From Chlorobiota bacterium (lineage in GTDB: Bacteria; Bacteroidota; Ignavibacteria; OLB7), in NCBI GenBank assembly GCA_028287785.1, contig JAQBOZ010000019.1, positions 1 through 64,000 of the forward strand: a DNA stretch of 64,000 nt, in the 5' to 3' direction. This document shows positions 8,651-17,824 of this stretch, piece after piece. The translations under genes were made by a program, and so were the position numbers. The stretch's first letter is position 1. Every line of letters begins with the position of its first letter. The notes under the pieces were generated by a model. It made no database searches and was not told where the DNA came from. It was given only the letters and a program-made list of their open reading frames with translations.

Positions 8651-11548
8651 TCAATGCCCCCTGGAAGCGTTGAAGAGCTTTTCGGTGCCGTGCATGCATC
8701 GGTCCGCCTCGCCATGATAGATCGTCGCGGTTTCAACCGATGTCTTCGTGTCGATGTTCAGGCGCATGTCATCGGGATCGTTGGCGCGATCGAACCTGAC
8801 AACGCCATCGACGATGGTTTTCTGCGGGACGGCGTAGATCGAAAGGGGATGCGCCGAGAAGATCGCGATATCCGCCTCCTTGCCCACTTCGAGCGAGCCG
8901 ACGCGATCATCGATGCCAAGCTCCTTGGCCGGGTTGATCGTGATCAGCGCAAGCGCCTCATCCTCCGTCAGCCCACCATATTTCCTGGTCTTGGCGGCCT
9001 CGTGGTAGAGATGCCGGTCAAGCTCCGGGGAATCGGAGTTGATGGACGTGGTAACGCCGTTGCGGGTCAGGATCGATGCGTTGTAGGCCGTGGAGTAGTA
9101 GACCTCCAGCTTGTAGGCCCACCAGTCGGCGAAGACCGAGGCCATCGCCCCGAACTGCGCCAGCTCCGGCGCGATCTTGAAGCCCTCGTTCACATGCTGG
9201 AACACAAGCCGCTTGATGCCGAAGTCGCGGAAGACGTTCATCAGCATCACGATCTCATCGGCCCTGTAGGAATGGCAATGGACGATGATCTCTCCGCGAA
9301 GGATCGCGGCCAGCGTTTCCATCCGCAGATCGTACCTGGGGGGCGTGGCATGCGGGTCCTTCTTCCCATCCTTCTCGTACCGGCCCTGTGCCTCCATGTA
9401 GCGTTTTGCCTGCGTAAGCGACTGGCGAAGAACATCCTCCACCCCCATGCGGGTCGATGGATGAACGCCGAAGCCGCGACCGTGGACGCGCGTCGGGTTC
9501 TCCCCGAGCGCGAACTTGATCGTCCGTGGCGCTCCCTCCATCACCAGCCCTTCAGGGTCCACAGTGCCATAACGGTGCTTGATGGTCTCGCACTCCCCAC
9601 CGATCACATTTGCCGATCCGTGCATCACATGCGATGTGGTGACGCCGCCGGCCAGCGCGTGATAGATGGAGATATCGTAGGGATCGACCACATCGCCGAC
9701 CCAGACCTCCGGCGTTACCGGGTTGGTCCACTCGTTCACATCGTCGATGGCGATGTGGGAGTGCGCGTCGATGATCCCCGGCATCACGAACATGCCGGTT
9801 GCGTCGATGGTATCGGTTCCGGCGGGAGCGGAAAGCCCCTGCCCTATCCGCTCGATCTTGCCGTTTCGGACCAGCACATCGGTCCGCTCGAGCGTCCCCC
9901 TGGTCACCGTGAGCACGGTCCCGTTTCTGATCAGGAGATTGCCGCGTTTGCCGGCATCGCGCCGGTTCATCAGCGCCGGGTTCGGACGGAGCGTGTCGCC
10001 GGTCGCCACGATCAGCGATGAGTCCAGCGTCTTCGGCGCCTCCCCTTTCGGGGCGGGCTTCGCGCCATACTCGTACATCCGTCCATCCACGAAGACATAG
10101 CGGGTCTGCGACTTCGCATCGAAATAATTTCCGTTGGTCACCAGCAGATTGGCGGTCTTCCCCTGTTCCACGGTTCCCAGATTCTTCTCCAGACCCAGCA
10201 TCCGCGCGGCATCCGTGGTAAGAGCGGCCAGAGCATCATCCTCCGGCAGACCGTTTGCCACCAGCAGGCGGATGTTGTCGCGAATCTCATCGGCGCGCGC
10301 GCCGAACGTCGAGAAGCCGAAGCGGACCCCCTGCCGGTGGAGCCCGGCGGCGGTCAGATAGTACTGCCGACGGGACATCGCCTGCCGGCGTTTCAGCCCC
10401 TGGCGCTCCCCCGCGACATCCTTGTAGGTGAGGATGCGGGTATCATTGATGAAGAAGCTGTTCTGGCGGTTCGGGTCGCCGATCCTTGAGGAATCGGTGC
10501 TGACGCGGAGCGCGCTGTCCGCTCCGGCCTTCGAGCTGTCCTTTCTGGAGGAATCCGCGGGGGCGGCCTTCGACCGGTCGCGCGGGAGATCGAGCGAGAG
10601 GAAGAGGGGAACGTTCCGGCTCTTCAACTCCGGCGCGATATCCCACCCCTCCTTCAGCCCGGCGATCATGATCGGGAATTTGAGATCGGTCTGGAGCCTG
10701 AAGGCACGGCGAACCTCAAGGGCGCTCTCCGCGCGGAAGAGCACCGGCCTCTTGCCGTCGATCTCCGGGAAGAACGCCTGAAGCACGGGATCGAACTTGG
10801 GGCGCTCCATCCCGCCGGGGCTTTCGGCATACGTGGAGCCGAGCGATTTCCGCTGCTCCGCCTCGCGATACATCTGGCGCCATTTCGCCATGATCGCCAT
10901 CGTGGTGGCGGGATAGACATCCTGAGCGGGCGCAAACTGCGCGAAGAGCGATGCATCGCCGCGGATGACCATCTCCCCCGGAGTAGTGCCGCCAAGCGCC
11001 ACGATCGCCCCGCTGCCGGGGAGCATATCGCCGTACGGCACCACCTGCGCCACGGTAAAGCCGGCCATGCGGAGGGAATCGACGGAGCTGTCATCAGGGA
11101 CCAGCATGGTCCGCACATCGCGTTGCGGCTGGATGCCGGCGCGATCATACGGCGGATCGCCGGGGTGGGGAACCCTTTTCGGCTCCTCTCCCTTGGGAGG
11201 CTTCGGGATGCCGGCGTGGGAGAGCCCGTCGATAAAGCCGGCGTAGACCACCATGGAGTCCCCTTCGATCACCCTGGCATCGTACGGTATAGGCACGCTG
11301 GCGCCCACCGCCTCGATCACGCCGTTTCGGATCACCACGGTTCCCCGCTGAATCACTTTCCCCGGCCCCTGCACAATCCGTGCATTCCTGATGGCGAAGA
11401 CCCGGGTAACCGCGCCAACCGCCGGTTCATCCCCCCCGTTATTCTCCTGGGCAAACGCAACCCCCGACAGGGCAACCGACGCCAGCAGCGCGATAAACGC
11501 GGCGCGGCGCGCCGAAAAAACGAGACGAGTCCTGGAAGTTCGGTCCAT
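8651..11548 (-). CDS. Secreted double-domain amidohydrolase
   Basis: Start at ATG 11548 gives a signal peptide (MDRTSRTRLVFSARRAAFIA, LLASVALSGVAFAQ) and 965 residues. Two amidohydrolase-superfamily modules lie in tandem. The first (about 50-525) is degenerate: where HxH is expected it reads FIDGLSHAGI, and later positions lack the usual His and Asp ligands. A Ser/Asp/Lys-rich linker follows. The second (about 535-965) is complete: GIIDAHSHIAID (HxH, about 595-599), IIVHCHSYRADE, QHVNEGF and SINSDSPELDR, i.e. two first-shell His, two later His and the catalytic Asp of imidazolonepropionase-like enzymes. It should hydrolyse cyclic amide or dipeptide-like C-N bonds in the periplasm; the substrate is unknown. 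It is coupled to the second amidohydrolase downstream. Confidence 0.88.
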   Translation of the reverse strand: MDRTSRTRLVFSARRAAFIALLASVALSGVAFAQENNGGDEPAVGAVTRVFAIRNARIVQGPGKVIQRGTVVIRNGVIEAVGASVPIPYDARVIEGDSMVVYAGFIDGLSHAGIPKPPKGEEPKRVPHPGDPPYDRAGIQPQRDVRTMLVPDDSSVDSLRMAGFTVAQVVPYGDMLPGSGAIVALGGTTPGEMVIRGDASLFAQFAPAQDVYPATTMAIMAKWRQMYREAEQRKSLGSTYAESPGGMERPKFDPVLQAFFPEIDGKRPVLFRAESALEVRRAFRLQTDLKFPIMIAGLKEGWDIAPELKSRNVPLFLSLDLPRDRSKAAPADSSRKDSSKAGADSALRVSTDSSRIGDPNRQNSFFINDTRILTYKDVAGERQGLKRRQAMSRRQYYLTAAGLHRQGVRFGFSTFGARADEIRDNIRLLVANGLPEDDALAALTTDAARMLGLEKNLGTVEQGKTANLLVTNGNYFDAKSQTRYVFVDGRMYEYGAKPAPKGEAPKTLDSSLIVATGDTLRPNPALMNRRDAGKRGNLLIRNGTVLTVTRGTLERTDVLVRNGKIERIGQGLSAPAGTDTIDATGMFVMPGIIDAHSHIAIDDVNEWTNPVTPEVWVGDVVDPYDISIYHALAGGVTTSHVMHGSANVIGGECETIKHRYGTVDPEGLVMEGAPRTIKFALGENPTRVHGRGFGVHPSTRMGVEDVLRQSLTQAKRYMEAQGRYEKDGKKDPHATPPRYDLRMETLAAILRGEIIVHCHSYRADEIVMLMNVFRDFGIKRLVFQHVNEGFKIAPELAQFGAMASVFADWWAYKLEVYYSTAYNASILTRNGVTTSINSDSPELDRHLYHEAAKTRKYGGLTEDEALALITINPAKELGIDDRVGSLEVGKEADIAIFSAHPLSIYAVPQKTIVDGVVRFDRANDPDDMRLNIDTKTSVETATIYHGEADRCMHGTEKLFNASRGH

Positions 11549-11654
11549 GATGAAAAACTGGAGATGAAGTACGTACGGCGCACGCGGCGCCGGCAAGAGG
11601 TGCCGGAAACTGAAGAGCCGCAACTTACGTTTTTTGGGACAATCGGTGTCGGCG

Positions 11655-12071
11655 TCAGATAGAGTATTTCTCGACGATCGAACCGGGAATCCGTTCCGGT
11701 TTGCCCGAGGCGATCGCCACCATGATATAATCGAACCAGCCCCGCGAGGCGATCCCCCCATCCGCCGCGCGGACGATCTCGAAGCGGACCTTCACGCCGT
11801 GGCGGGCGATCTCATCGATCCAGGTGATCACCGTGAACCGATCGCCGAGACGAAGCGGTCGCCTGTATTCCACATGCGCCGTCCGGGTCACCCAGCTATA
11901 GCCGAGCGCGATAAACTCCTCCATCGGCATCCCGTAGCAGCGTTCCATCTGGTCATACCGCGCGGCAAGCACGTAGTCGAAATAGCGGCTGTTATGGACA
12001 TGCCGGTTCATGTCGATATCATCGGGACGGACCTGGAAATCGCTGCGGAAGCGGGAGCGTGGCTCTGGCAT
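11655..12071 (-). CDS. Acyl-CoA thioesterase (hotdog fold, 4HBT/YbgC-like)
   Basis: A 138-residue single hotdog-domain protein. The signature FQVRPDDIDMNRHVHNSRYFDYV (about 12-34) is the conserved 4HBT catalytic segment: Asp in 'DIDMNRHVHN' at the active site, then the long helix. The rest, HVEYRRPLRLGDRFTVITWI and further strands, fits YbgC/FadM-type thioesterases in length and order. It probably hydrolyses acyl-CoA or acyl-ACP in the cytoplasm. It is upstream of and co-oriented with the amidohydrolase genes, at a 106-base gap, and follows two small secreted-protein genes by 40 bases, so it may share a transcript. The exact acyl substrate cannot be inferred. Confidence 0.87.
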   Translation of the reverse strand: MPEPRSRFRSDFQVRPDDIDMNRHVHNSRYFDYVLAARYDQMERCYGMPMEEFIALGYSWVTRTAHVEYRRPLRLGDRFTVITWIDEIARHGVKVRFEIVRAADGGIASRGWFDYIMVAIASGKPERIPGSIVEKYSI

Positions 12072-12111
12072 ATGGGAGGGCCGATAGTCGTGGATGTTGT
12101 TGCTTCGGGAT

Positions 12112-12624
12112 CTATTCCATCGTCGTCTTTACCCCGGTCACGTCGAGCGATCCGGCGATGTGCGCGGCGATCGGATTGTAGGTGGCGCCCTGCCCCGCCG
12201 GGTAGCGGAGAACAAGCGTCCGGAAGCCCCCGGCGACCGCCACGGACTTGCTATAGAAGATATCATCCCCCTCGGTCCCGGAGATCACGAACCAGTTGCG
12301 CTTCAGGGTCTTGCAGGTGATCCTCCTTCCGGGCCTTCCGGTTTCGGTCGCGAAGCTCCGGGCCAGGCTTGTGCCCAATGGGTTGTTCTCTCCCCAGACC
12401 GTAAGCGTCGCCCGCCCATCCTTCGATGCGAAGACCTGGCAGTCGCCGTTGGGGGCCTCCCCTTTCGGATAGAGAAGCCCATCGGGATAGTCGATGCTGT
12501 AGGCACAGCCGGCGTTGCGATAGCGTTTGTAGCGGGCCTTCGCGGGCCCGGCCTGCGTCGTGGGATTCCCGGCGGCCATCAGCAGCACCGCGAGCGGAAC
12601 GAGCATTCCGAGGCATCGATTCAC
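12112..12624 (-). CDS. Small secreted protein of unknown function, PsbP-like
   Basis: A 170-residue protein with a signal peptide (MNRCLGMLVPLAVLLMAAG, then NPTTQA). The mature part contains AGCAYSIDYPDGLLYPKG and later WFVISGTEGDDIFYSKS and LRYPAGQGATYNPIAAHIAG. This is the pattern of small periplasmic proteins with a PsbP/Mog1-like fold ('Y-x-I-x-YP-x-x-h'). Two Cys in the mature part could form a disulfide. The start ATG overlaps the stop of the upstream gene (ATGA), so the two are co-translated. No specific role is evident. Confidence 0.75.
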   Translation of the reverse strand: MNRCLGMLVPLAVLLMAAGNPTTQAGPAKARYKRYRNAGCAYSIDYPDGLLYPKGEAPNGDCQVFASKDGRATLTVWGENNPLGTSLARSFATETGRPGRRITCKTLKRNWFVISGTEGDDIFYSKSVAVAGGFRTLVLRYPAGQGATYNPIAAHIAGSLDVTGVKTTME

Positions 12625-13007
12625 TGTTTCCTCCCTCCCGTCACCGCTCCGCCGGTTCCCCTCCGCACCTTGCTCTCCATCGATACCTCCGGCGCGGACG
12701 CGACCACCCTCCGCACCCTGCTCTGCATCGATACCGCATCGCCCCCGTGCCTCCGTACCACGCTTTTCATCGACGGCTGGACCGCCGATGTGGTTTTCAC
12801 GGTTCGGATGCTCGCGGTCCGCTTCACGGCGGTTTTCCCTGCGACAGCTTTCCCTGCAGTGGTCTTCTTTGCAGCAATCTTCTTTTTCGAGGTCCGCTTC
12901 ACGGCGGAAGCTCCGGTCCCGGAGGCGCCGTTGCCGGCCGATGAAGCGGTGGGCGGCAACAGAGCCGACAGTGCAAGCATGACGAACAGCATGGCGAACG
13001 TTTTCAT
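12621..13007 (-). CDS. Small basic secreted protein with SMxSxVRR repeats
   Basis: Start at ATG 13007 yields a signal peptide (MKTFAMLFVMLALSALLPPT, ASSA) and a 128-residue protein. The mature region is strongly basic and low in complexity: a Lys/Ala/Thr stretch (KRTSKKKIAAKKTTAGKAVA) and then three imperfect copies of SMKSVVRR / SMQSRVRR / SMESKVRR. I recognise no family. A basic, exported, disordered protein could bind polyanions (DNA, teichoic-like or LPS phosphate), but that is inference. It overlaps the next gene by four bases (ATGA), which supports it being real and translated. Confidence 0.68.
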   Translation of the reverse strand: MKTFAMLFVMLALSALLPPTASSAGNGASGTGASAVKRTSKKKIAAKKTTAGKAVAGKTAVKRTASIRTVKTTSAVQPSMKSVVRRHGGDAVSMQSRVRRVVASAPEVSMESKVRRGTGGAVTGGRKQ

Positions 13008-13242
13008 CGTTGATCGTGTTTGAAATGGGTCATCACCGACATGGATCAGGGGAAATGAAGGCGGAGCGAATATATCACCCGTTCGGGAGACCCGCACGGG
13101 ACAACGGGGCGGCTGGGAAGTTCGATCGGCGATAGCTTTTCTCCTATTCGAAGCACGTTTTCCTTACCTTTGTGCGGCTTCCTCCTCATCTTCCGACAGG
13201 CTATCGAACATTCCCTCCTCCCTCGGGATCAACAACTGAATC

Positions 13243-14268
13243 ATGAATATAGCAGTACTACTCGGCGGCACATCGCCGGAACGGCACGTTTCGATGGCGA
13301 GCGGCAAGGGCATCGCCGAGGCATTGAGCGCGGCCGGCCATACCGTATCGGTCTACGATGTGGCGCTTGGCGCCGATGCACTTATCGATCCGGCAACGCT
13401 CCGGGTTCCGGACCAACTTGCGCCGACCACCGATGAGCTGGGAAGCCTTGCAAGCCGCCAGATCATCCGCGCCATCGAGCTTCTCCCTGATGATATCGAC
13501 GTGGCGTTCATGGCGCTTCACGGCGCCCCCGGCGAGGATGGCACCGTCCAGTCGATTCTGGAACTGCGGGGCATCCCCTACACCGGCTCCGGCGTTCTGG
13601 CATCCGCGCTCGCGATGGACAAGGCCATGAGCAAGCGGATCTTTCAGCATTACGCCGTCCCTACCCCCCGCTGGTTCCAGCTGGAACGGGACGAAGCATC
13701 GTTCCCCGAACTCTGCTCCAGCGTCGACTATTACACGGCATACCCGGTGGTGGTAAAGCCGAACGACGGCGGATCGACCGTGGGGCTGACGATCGTCAAC
13801 GACCAGAACGGGCTGATGGACGCGTATCGCCTGGCCGGGCTGTATGGCAGGACCATCCTTTTCGAGGAGTTTATCGAGGGGCGCGAGCTTACGGTTGCCG
13901 TGCTGGGAGATGAGAGCCTGCCGATCGTGGAGATCCGGCCGAAGAGCGGCATCTACGATTACACGAACAAGTACACCGCCGGGCGGACCGAATACTTCTG
14001 CCCCGCGGTGATCCCCCGCGATCTGGAGGAGGAATTGCGCGAGCTGGCGCGGCGGGCACACACGGCCCTTGGCTGCACCGGCTACAGCCGGGTCGATTTC
14101 CGTCTCGACCCGGACGGGATGCCGTTCTGCCTGGAGGTGAATACGCTTCCGGGGATGACCGCCACCAGCCTGGTTCCAAAGGCCGCCGCCGCCGCCGGGC
14201 TTGGATACGGCGAGCTGTGCGAGCGGATCATCAGCCTTGCGCTGCATCCGGTCAAGGCGGAGGCATAG
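13243..14268 (+). CDS. ddl: D-alanine--D-alanine ligase
   Basis: A 341-residue ATP-grasp enzyme that joins two D-Ala in an ATP-dependent step of peptidoglycan precursor synthesis in the cytoplasm. Visible signatures: LLGGTSPERHVSMASG (residues 6-21, the D-Ala binding N-terminal motif), FMALHGAPGEDGTVQ with the catalytic HG-x-x-GEDG loop, YPVVVKPNDGGSTVGL (ATP-grasp lysine and glycine loop), and near the end YSRVDFRLDPDG and CLEVNTLPGMT (Mg2+ ligands and the product-binding loop). Length matches the family. It is the first plus-strand gene after a divergent pair of small secreted genes. A hairpin follows the stop. Confidence 0.95.
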   Translation: MNIAVLLGGTSPERHVSMASGKGIAEALSAAGHTVSVYDVALGADALIDPATLRVPDQLAPTTDELGSLASRQIIRAIELLPDDIDVAFMALHGAPGEDGTVQSILELRGIPYTGSGVLASALAMDKAMSKRIFQHYAVPTPRWFQLERDEASFPELCSSVDYYTAYPVVVKPNDGGSTVGLTIVNDQNGLMDAYRLAGLYGRTILFEEFIEGRELTVAVLGDESLPIVEIRPKSGIYDYTNKYTAGRTEYFCPAVIPRDLEEELRELARRAHTALGCTGYSRVDFRLDPDGMPFCLEVNTLPGMTATSLVPKAAAAAGLGYGELCERIISLALHPVKAEA

Positions 14269-14299
14269 CATCGATATGCCGGACCGCGCCGGGCTGAAG

Positions 14300-14318
14300 T
14301 AACCCCGCGAGGGGGTTA
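14300..14318 (+). terminator. Hairpin after ddl
   Basis: A 7-bp stem TAACCCC/GGGGTTA with a five-base loop 32 bases after the ddl stop, followed by the small palindrome AAACGTTT. There is no T-tract, so termination is uncertain. Confidence 0.35.
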
Positions 14319-14402
14319 AACGTTTATACGGGGGAACGGGTCGGAACCTCCTGGTTTACGATTCGATCCCCCCTTTCCATCAACTTTCTGCGTGGATGTA
14401 TT

Positions 14403-14894
14403 ATGAAACGACTTCTTTACTTATCCCTTGTCCTGACCCTTTTCTCAGCCGGAGCCGCGATCGCGCAGGAGCCGACGATCATTGCGATCTTCCCGCTGAA
14501 GAACCTTGGCGGCGAGGTGATCTACGATAGCCTGGGCTGGAAGTATGCGGATTCGCTGGAAGCGTATCTCAATTCCAAGGCGGAATCAGGAAAAATCTAC
14601 AAGATGATCGCCATGGATGACCTCCGCGATCAGATGCTGGCTCAGAACGTCGACATCAAAAGCCCGAGCTACGAAACCGATATCTGGAAGATCGTGAAGC
14701 TCCTCGGCGCCAAGAAGCTGATCTGGGGCACGTATCTGGTGAAGTACGACCGGGCGAACGTGGAACTGAAGGTCTATGACGTCAGGACGATGATGTACGA
14801 TATGGCCAACTTCGCCAAGGTTCGCGCCCCCTACACCGATGCCGTCTCCACGGTGACGGCCGGCGGGGACAAGATTCTTCCCGCGCTGAAGTAA
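14403..14894 (+). CDS. Secreted TolB-N/FlgO-like protein
   Basis: A 163-residue protein with a clear signal peptide (MKRLLYLSLVLTLFSAGAAI, AQ). The mature part starts PTIIAIFPLKNLGG, the 'I-A-h-x-P-h-x-N' first strand common to the TolB N-terminal, FlgO and CsgG-like group. It continues with a helix (YADSLEAYLNSKAE), then DDLRDQMLAQNVDI, and KLLGAKKLIWGTYLVKYD, matching the 'a-x-G-a-x-h-h-h-x-G-x-y' strand that these proteins share. Such domains sit in periplasmic or outer-membrane assemblies. It is a stand-alone domain with no propeller, so a scaffold or envelope role is likely but not shown. A strong hairpin terminator follows. Confidence 0.72.
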   Translation: MKRLLYLSLVLTLFSAGAAIAQEPTIIAIFPLKNLGGEVIYDSLGWKYADSLEAYLNSKAESGKIYKMIAMDDLRDQMLAQNVDIKSPSYETDIWKIVKLLGAKKLIWGTYLVKYDRANVELKVYDVRTMMYDMANFAKVRAPYTDAVSTVTAGGDKILPALK

Positions 14895-14937
14895 GGACAG
14901 CCGGAAGCCCGCATCATCCCACGCAACAGCTTATGAA

Positions 14938-14965
14938 GGGGAGCCTCCATGTTTGGATGCTCCCC
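14938..14965 (+). terminator. Intrinsic terminator
   Basis: Stem GGGGAGC/GCTCCCC extended by an inner TCCA/TGGA pairing, 43 bases after the stop of the secreted TolB-N-like gene. A modest T-rich tail (ttcgttcattatctt) follows. Confidence 0.65.
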
Positions 14966-15026
14966 TTCGTTCATTATCTTGGCGCCATAACAAATCTCCT
15001 CGCAGTCACACTCTCCCATAGACCCC

Positions 15027-17039
15027 ATGGCAAAGAAGAAATCGGTTCGCGCCGAATCCTCCCGTAACGGCTACGCGGGCGATACCGTTCCGGAATCATC
15101 GATCACCTCCGTCATGGTGGAGGATCGGGTCTTCCCGCCGGAGAGCGGTTTTTCCGCGGAGGCCCGCGTCAAATCGATCAAGGAGTACAGACGCCTGGCG
15201 AAACGCGCGGCGGCCGATCCGGAGAGCTTCTGGAGCGGCATCGCGGAGGAGTTGACATGGTTCCGTCCATGGAAAAACGTGCTGAAATGGAAGCCGCCGG
15301 CCGCGCGATGGTTCACCGGCGGGCGAACCAACATGAGCTATAACTGCCTGGACCGGCATCTGGACGGCTGGCGCCGCACCAAGGCCGCGATCATCTGGGA
15401 GGGGGAACCGGGGGAGGTCCGGACGCTGACCTACGGCCAGCTCCATCATGAAGTATCGAAGTTCGCCAATGTCCTCCGCTCGCTCGGCGTGAAGAAAGGG
15501 GAAACCGTGGCGATCTACATGGGGATGGTCCCGGAAGCCGCGATCGCCATGCTGGCCTGCGCGCGGATCGGCGCCATGCACAATGTGATCTTCGGAGGGT
15601 TCAGCGCGGAGGCGCTCCGCGAGCGGATCAACGACTCCAACGCGAAGGCGCTTATCACACAGGATGGCGCGTTCCGCCGGGGAACGGAAGTGCTGCTGAA
15701 GGACGCCGCCGATCGCGCGCTGGAAGGGACGCCGACCATCGCCAGCACGGTGGTCCTCCGCCGCACCGGAAGCGATGTGACGATGGCCGCCGGGCGCGAC
15801 CACTGGTGGCACGAGCTGATGGCCTCGGCATCCGCCGTCTGCCCCGCCGAGCCGCTGGACAGCGAGCATCCTCTCTACGTCCTCTATACCTCGGGATCGA
15901 CCGGCAAGCCGAAGGGAATCTATCACACCCTTGGCGGCAACATGGTCTGGAGCTACTATACCAGCAGGATGGTCTTCGATCTCCGCGATGAGGACATCTA
16001 CTGGTGTACCGCCGATATCGGCTGGGTGACGGGCCATGCGTACGTGGTGTACGGGCCGCTCCTCAACGGCGCCACCACGCTGATGTACGAGGGGGCGCCC
16101 AACTGGCCGGAGCCGGACAGGTTCTGGGATATCATCGAGCGTCATCGCGTCTCAATCTTCTATACCGCGCCGACCGCCATCCGCTCCTTTATGCGCTGGG
16201 GGGAAAGCCACCCCCGCCGGCACGATCTCACATCCCTCCGGCTTCTGGGCTCGGTCGGCGAGCCGATCAACCCGGAGGCGTGGATGTGGTATCGGAACGT
16301 CATCGGCGGGGACCGCTGCCCCATTGTCGATACATGGTGGCAGACGGAGACCGGCGGCATCATGATCGCGCCGCTGCCGGGCGCCACCCCAACCAAACCC
16401 GGCTCCGCGACGCTCCCCCTCCCCGGCATCGATGCCGATGTGGTCCGCAGGGATGGAACAAGCTGCAAGCCGAACGAGGGGGGATATCTGGTGGTGAAAT
16501 CCCCCTGGCCGTCGATGCTCAGGACGATCTACGGCGACGATGAGCGGTTCAGAAAAACCTACTGGAGCAACTACAGGGGATGGTATTTCACGGGCGATGG
16601 CGCGCGGCGCGATGCCGACGGATATTTCTGGATCATCGGGCGGGTTGATGATGTGGTGAACGTGGCGGGACACCGGCTGGGAACGGCGGAGATCGAGTCG
16701 GCACTGGTATCCCACCGGCAGGTCTCGGAGGCGGCGGTGGTGGCGCGCCCCGATGAGATCAAGGGAAATGCGCTGATCGCCTTTGTGACGCTGAAGGCGG
16801 AGTTCACGCCGTCGCCCGAACTGAAGGAGGAGCTGCGCGATCACGTCGGGCGGGAGATAGGGCATATCGCCAAGCCGGAGGAGATACGCTTTGCCGACGC
16901 GCTCCCGAAGACGCGCTCCGGAAAGATCATGCGGCGCCTGCTCCGGGAGATCGCGGTGAGCGGCGAAATCCACGGCGACATGACGACGCTGGAAGATCTC
17001 TCATCGCTCGAAAAGCTCCGCGACGGCGAGGAGGAGTAA
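15027..17039 (+). CDS. acs: Acetyl-CoA synthetase
   Basis: A 670-residue AMP-forming acetate--CoA ligase: acetate plus ATP plus CoA gives acetyl-CoA, AMP and PPi. Landmarks: the N-terminal ACAS region with [11 protein letters not shown] and [14 protein letters not shown], the phosphate loop [11 protein letters not shown] near residue 286, [31 protein letters not shown], the hinge [19 protein letters not shown], and the C-terminal [15 protein letters not shown] with the lysine that is commonly acetylated to switch the enzyme off. Length is normal (about 650) with a slightly longer N-terminus. It sits after a terminator and overlaps nothing; a small barrel-like secreted protein follows four bases after the stop. 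Confidence 0.95.
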   Translation: MAKKKSVRAESSRNGYAGDTVPESSITSVMVEDRVFPPESGFSAEARVKSIKEYRRLAKRAAADPESFWSGIAEELTWFRPWKNVLKWKPPAARWFTGGRTNMSYNCLDRHLDGWRRTKAAIIWEGEPGEVRTLTYGQLHHEVSKFANVLRSLGVKKGETVAIYMGMVPEAAIAMLACARIGAMHNVIFGGFSAEALRERINDSNAKALITQDGAFRRGTEVLLKDAADRALEGTPTIASTVVLRRTGSDVTMAAGRDHWWHELMASASAVCPAEPLDSEHPLYVLYTSGSTGKPKGIYHTLGGNMVWSYYTSRMVFDLRDEDIYWCTADIGWVTGHAYVVYGPLLNGATTLMYEGAPNWPEPDRFWDIIERHRVSIFYTAPTAIRSFMRWGESHPRRHDLTSLRLLGSVGEPINPEAWMWYRNVIGGDRCPIVDTWWQTETGGIMIAPLPGATPTKPGSATLPLPGIDADVVRRDGTSCKPNEGGYLVVKSPWPSMLRTIYGDDERFRKTYWSNYRGWYFTGDGARRDADGYFWIIGRVDDVVNVAGHRLGTAEIESALVSHRQVSEAAVVARPDEIKGNALIAFVTLKAEFTPSPELKEELRDHVGREIGHIAKPEEIRFADALPKTRSGKIMRRLLREIAVSGEIHGDMTTLEDLSSLEKLRDGEEE

Positions 17040-17043
17040 CCCG

Positions 17044-17730
17044 ATGCCCCCCCCATTTTCCCGCGTGACGCCGGGGCCGGCATCGTGCCTGCTCCTGCTT
17101 CTGCTCCTCCTTCCATCGTCGCGGGCATCCGCGCAGACCGATTCGATGCCAAGGAAATGGTACGATACGCTCAAGGTCACCAGGCCCAGGTATGCGTACA
17201 AAACCGAGTCGGAGAAGCTGGCGCTGGCGGCGTTCGTCACCGTCGCCATCCCGGCCGGCATCGCGGTCGGGCTGACGAGCATCGTGCCGCCGGGGGTAAG
17301 CATTCTCCAGGAGGATGGCACGCTTCGCGCGGGGGTGATGATATCGATCGGCAGAGGCTTTGGAGGGGATACGGCGGCGATGATCTTCTTCCCGAAATTC
17401 CGCGTGCAGGCGGAGGGGGGCGTCTTCTTCCGTCGACACAACGAGCCGGTCCTGCGCGCGTCGCTGCTGTTCGACGACCCCATCGTCTCGGTGCACCCGC
17501 GACAATTCTACTGGTTCGGCGTGGCCGGCGGCGGCGGCATCGCCACCGACTTCTCCTCCATCGGCCCGTTTGCCGAGGGGTGGGTTGGGGTGATGAACCC
17601 GATGGGAATCCGCTTTATCCCTCTTTTCCCGATGCATCACTATGGCCTGCGCGCCCGTGCCGGCTACAATCCGGGCACCCGCACTCCCTGGTACGAACTC
17701 TCCCTGGGCGTCACATCCACCTTCTGGTAG
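17044..17730 (+). CDS. Secreted outer-membrane barrel-like protein
   Basis: A 228-residue protein with a leucine-rich signal peptide (LLLLLLLLPSSRASAQ). The mature part has alternating hydrophobic and polar strands (RAGVMISIGRGFGGD, FRVQAEGGVFFRRHN, FYWFGVAGGGGIATD, PFAEGWVGVMNPMG) and ends in Phe-Trp, the aromatic end typical of outer-membrane beta-barrels. I infer a small barrel of 8-10 strands, function unknown. The start lies four bases after the acs stop, so they are probably cotranscribed, although a functional link with acetate use is not evident. A GC-rich inverted repeat separates it from the convergent HU gene. Confidence 0.7.
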   Translation: MPPPFSRVTPGPASCLLLLLLLLPSSRASAQTDSMPRKWYDTLKVTRPRYAYKTESEKLALAAFVTVAIPAGIAVGLTSIVPPGVSILQEDGTLRAGVMISIGRGFGGDTAAMIFFPKFRVQAEGGVFFRRHNEPVLRASLLFDDPIVSVHPRQFYWFGVAGGGGIATDFSSIGPFAEGWVGVMNPMGIRFIPLFPMHHYGLRARAGYNPGTRTPWYELSLGVTSTFW

Positions 17731-17766
17731 GCGCCATATCCAGACAGCACGGCCCTTGAAACGGCA

Positions 17767-17795
17767 GAGCCGGCGTTCGCAGAGAGCGCCGGCTC
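17767..17795. terminator. Inverted repeat between convergent genes
   Basis: Nine-bp stem GAGCCGGCG/CGCCGGCTC with an 11-base loop, between the barrel-like gene (plus) and the HU gene (minus). It has no T-tract on either side, so it may be a weak bidirectional terminator. Confidence 0.45.
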
Positions 17796-17824
17796 GCACA
17801 TACGGTTCGGACCCCGACAGAGTA

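Noticed and set aside
7342-10021. Long plus-strand frames antisense to the amidohydrolase genes
   Set aside because: Typical high-GC shadow frames: rich in Arg, His and Asp, with no domain; the minus-strand genes have signal peptides and family motifs.
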